NCBI GenBank assembly: GCA_001600875.1
Contig: BCLD01000003.1
Coordinates: forward strand, 960,408-1,024,407
Direction: 5' to 3'
Origin: Solicoccozyma terricola
Lineage: Eukaryota; Basidiomycota; Tremellomycetes; Filobasidiales; Piskurozymaceae
Length of the DNA: 64,000 nucleotides
Both the position numbers and the translations under genes were made by a program. The notes under the pieces were generated by a model. That model searched no databases, was not told where the DNA came from, and saw nothing but the letters and a program-made list of their open reading frames with translations. Positions within the stretch are counted from its first letter, which is position 1; the number at the start of each line of letters is the position of its first letter. Positions 63,201-64,000 of this stretch are shown one piece after another.

Positions 63201-64000
63201 ATTGAACCCGGCAGTTCTGGCTCTCAGCCTTTGAGACCCACTTCTGGTCAGGCCAGCTCTGTTACATCAGCAGTGCCGGTCAGACCTGCTATCCCTCCCT
63301 CTTCTGTGCAGAAGCCGCCTAATTCAGCTGCTCCTGTCTCTGCAACCACCTCGCTCGCAGCTCCGAGAGCGGGCTTAACACCGTCAGTTGCAGGACAGGT
63401 CGTTCAACACGTATCGAAAAACGCTGTGTCCAATCACTCCCCGAATGCAGCAGCGTTAGTGTCTTCTTCGGCGAAGGCGCCGCCTGCCCAGGACCAGTAT
63501 GCTGGTTTACCTCCTCAGTTGGCCGCGGCACTCGCGGCACTACCACCGAATGACCCAGTACCGACTACGTCTACCAAAACCTTGCAGGCAGCGCTTCAAT
63601 CTGGCAAATCTGCACCTATGGAGGTGGATCCGATTCCGTTGATGAGCGGTAATATACCCGTATCTGTGCCAATACCGCCAACCGGTCAGCCTCGTCCTCC
63701 ACCAGGACCGATCCTTGGTGCCGATGGCAACCCTTTTATCGGTCCGGAACCTATCAAACCGCAGCTCACATACGCCACAATTATTCACCGTGCTTTGTCG
63801 AACGTCGCAAGAGGTCGAGGTACTCTTGGCCAGGTGTGCGACTGGGTAGCAGGAGAGTGGGAATGGTTCCGATTGAATCCAGAAGCTGGTTGGCAGGTGA
63901 GTAGCCCTTGGCATATTTTTCAGAGTTTCAGCTGAATGGACTCGTCTTTCTTAGAACTCTATCCGCCATAACCTGTCTCTCAACAAAGCGTTCCTTAAGG
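60273..64000 (+). CDS. FHL1: Fhl1-like transcription factor with FHA and forkhead domains (3' end outside window)
   Basis: join(60273..61304,61393..61667,61747..61854,61922..63896,63955..>64000), at least 1145 residues. A disordered acidic N-terminus with a poly-Thr run precedes the FHA domain: FYKLQFYAP, YYMQTLDVMIGRKV, then about 75 low-complexity residues, then VDVDLGALKSVSRFHARIGY, SQFYLEVLGRNGAWIDDVF and TKIQISTRTFYFVLPP. A long acidic and Lys/Ala-rich middle (SSSLSEEDDDTSS, poly-Ala) follows. The forkhead domain begins PQLTYATIIHRALSNVARGR and continues GWQ|NSIRHNLSLNKAF to the edge. FHA plus forkhead in this order is Fhl1; in yeast it binds ribosomal protein gene promoters with Ifh1. 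Whether it does so in this lineage is inference. The second ATG at 60276 is an equally good start. Confidence 0.93.

Overview
The window is intron-rich nuclear DNA from a fungus. Genes carry many short spliceosomal introns (about 45-130 nt, mostly GTGAGT/GTAAGT...CAG/TAG), intergenic spaces are short, and a SERCA-type Ca2+ pump, a Zrg17-like transporter, an Fhl1-like FHA/forkhead factor and a cryptochrome-DASH occur together. The style best fits a basidiomycete yeast, probably Tremellomycetes; this assignment is inference. No prophage, transposon, CRISPR array or recognisable metabolic cluster is visible. The assembly has three unresolved spots: 2 N at 18639-18640, 200 N at 44612-44811 and 1 N at 49950.

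Layout. 1-11.3 kb is lineage-specific or accessory: a left-edge fragment, a Ser/Thr-rich single-pass membrane protein (338-2275, minus), a decayed gene resembling a GH17-type glucanase (about 2900-4466, minus), a Ser-rich protein of unknown function (6032-8425) and another single-pass membrane protein (9266-11323). A tRNA-Gln(TTG) with a 10-nt intron (11633-11714) marks the border. 12-32.5 kb is conserved housekeeping: PRP22 splicing helicase divergent from the mitochondrial processing peptidase alpha subunit, a small unknown gene divergent from the AP-2 mu subunit, CRY-DASH divergent from a Gfo/Idh/MocA oxidoreductase, and an NPC1-like sterol transporter.

32.9-49.4 kb continues with a Zrg17-like zinc transporter, a small membrane protein with a probable mitochondrial leader, a CaM kinase, a protein resembling the SAC3/THP3 family, an RNA polymerase III subunit of RPC34 type with a very large charged insert, an AKR7-type aldo-keto reductase broken by the assembly gap, a BRI3-like protein and an ACSF3-like acyl-CoA synthetase. 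49.4-64 kb holds a secreted expansin-like protein, a SERCA pump, an unknown low-complexity protein and the Fhl1-like factor, which runs off the right edge.

Most neighbours are unrelated in function and are linked only by divergent or convergent arrangement. Several encode membrane-system functions (AP-2, NPC1, Zrg17, SERCA, CaMK), but nothing in the sequence shows that they form a unit. I did not find a convincing new multi-gene system. The observations most worth a second look are the RPC34 insert, the intronic poly-G tracts with the gap they flank, the frame break in the acyl-CoA synthetase, the glucanase-like pseudogene and the FHA insertion of the Fhl1-like protein. Exon coordinates were derived by hand from splice consensus, reading phase and remembered family conservation.
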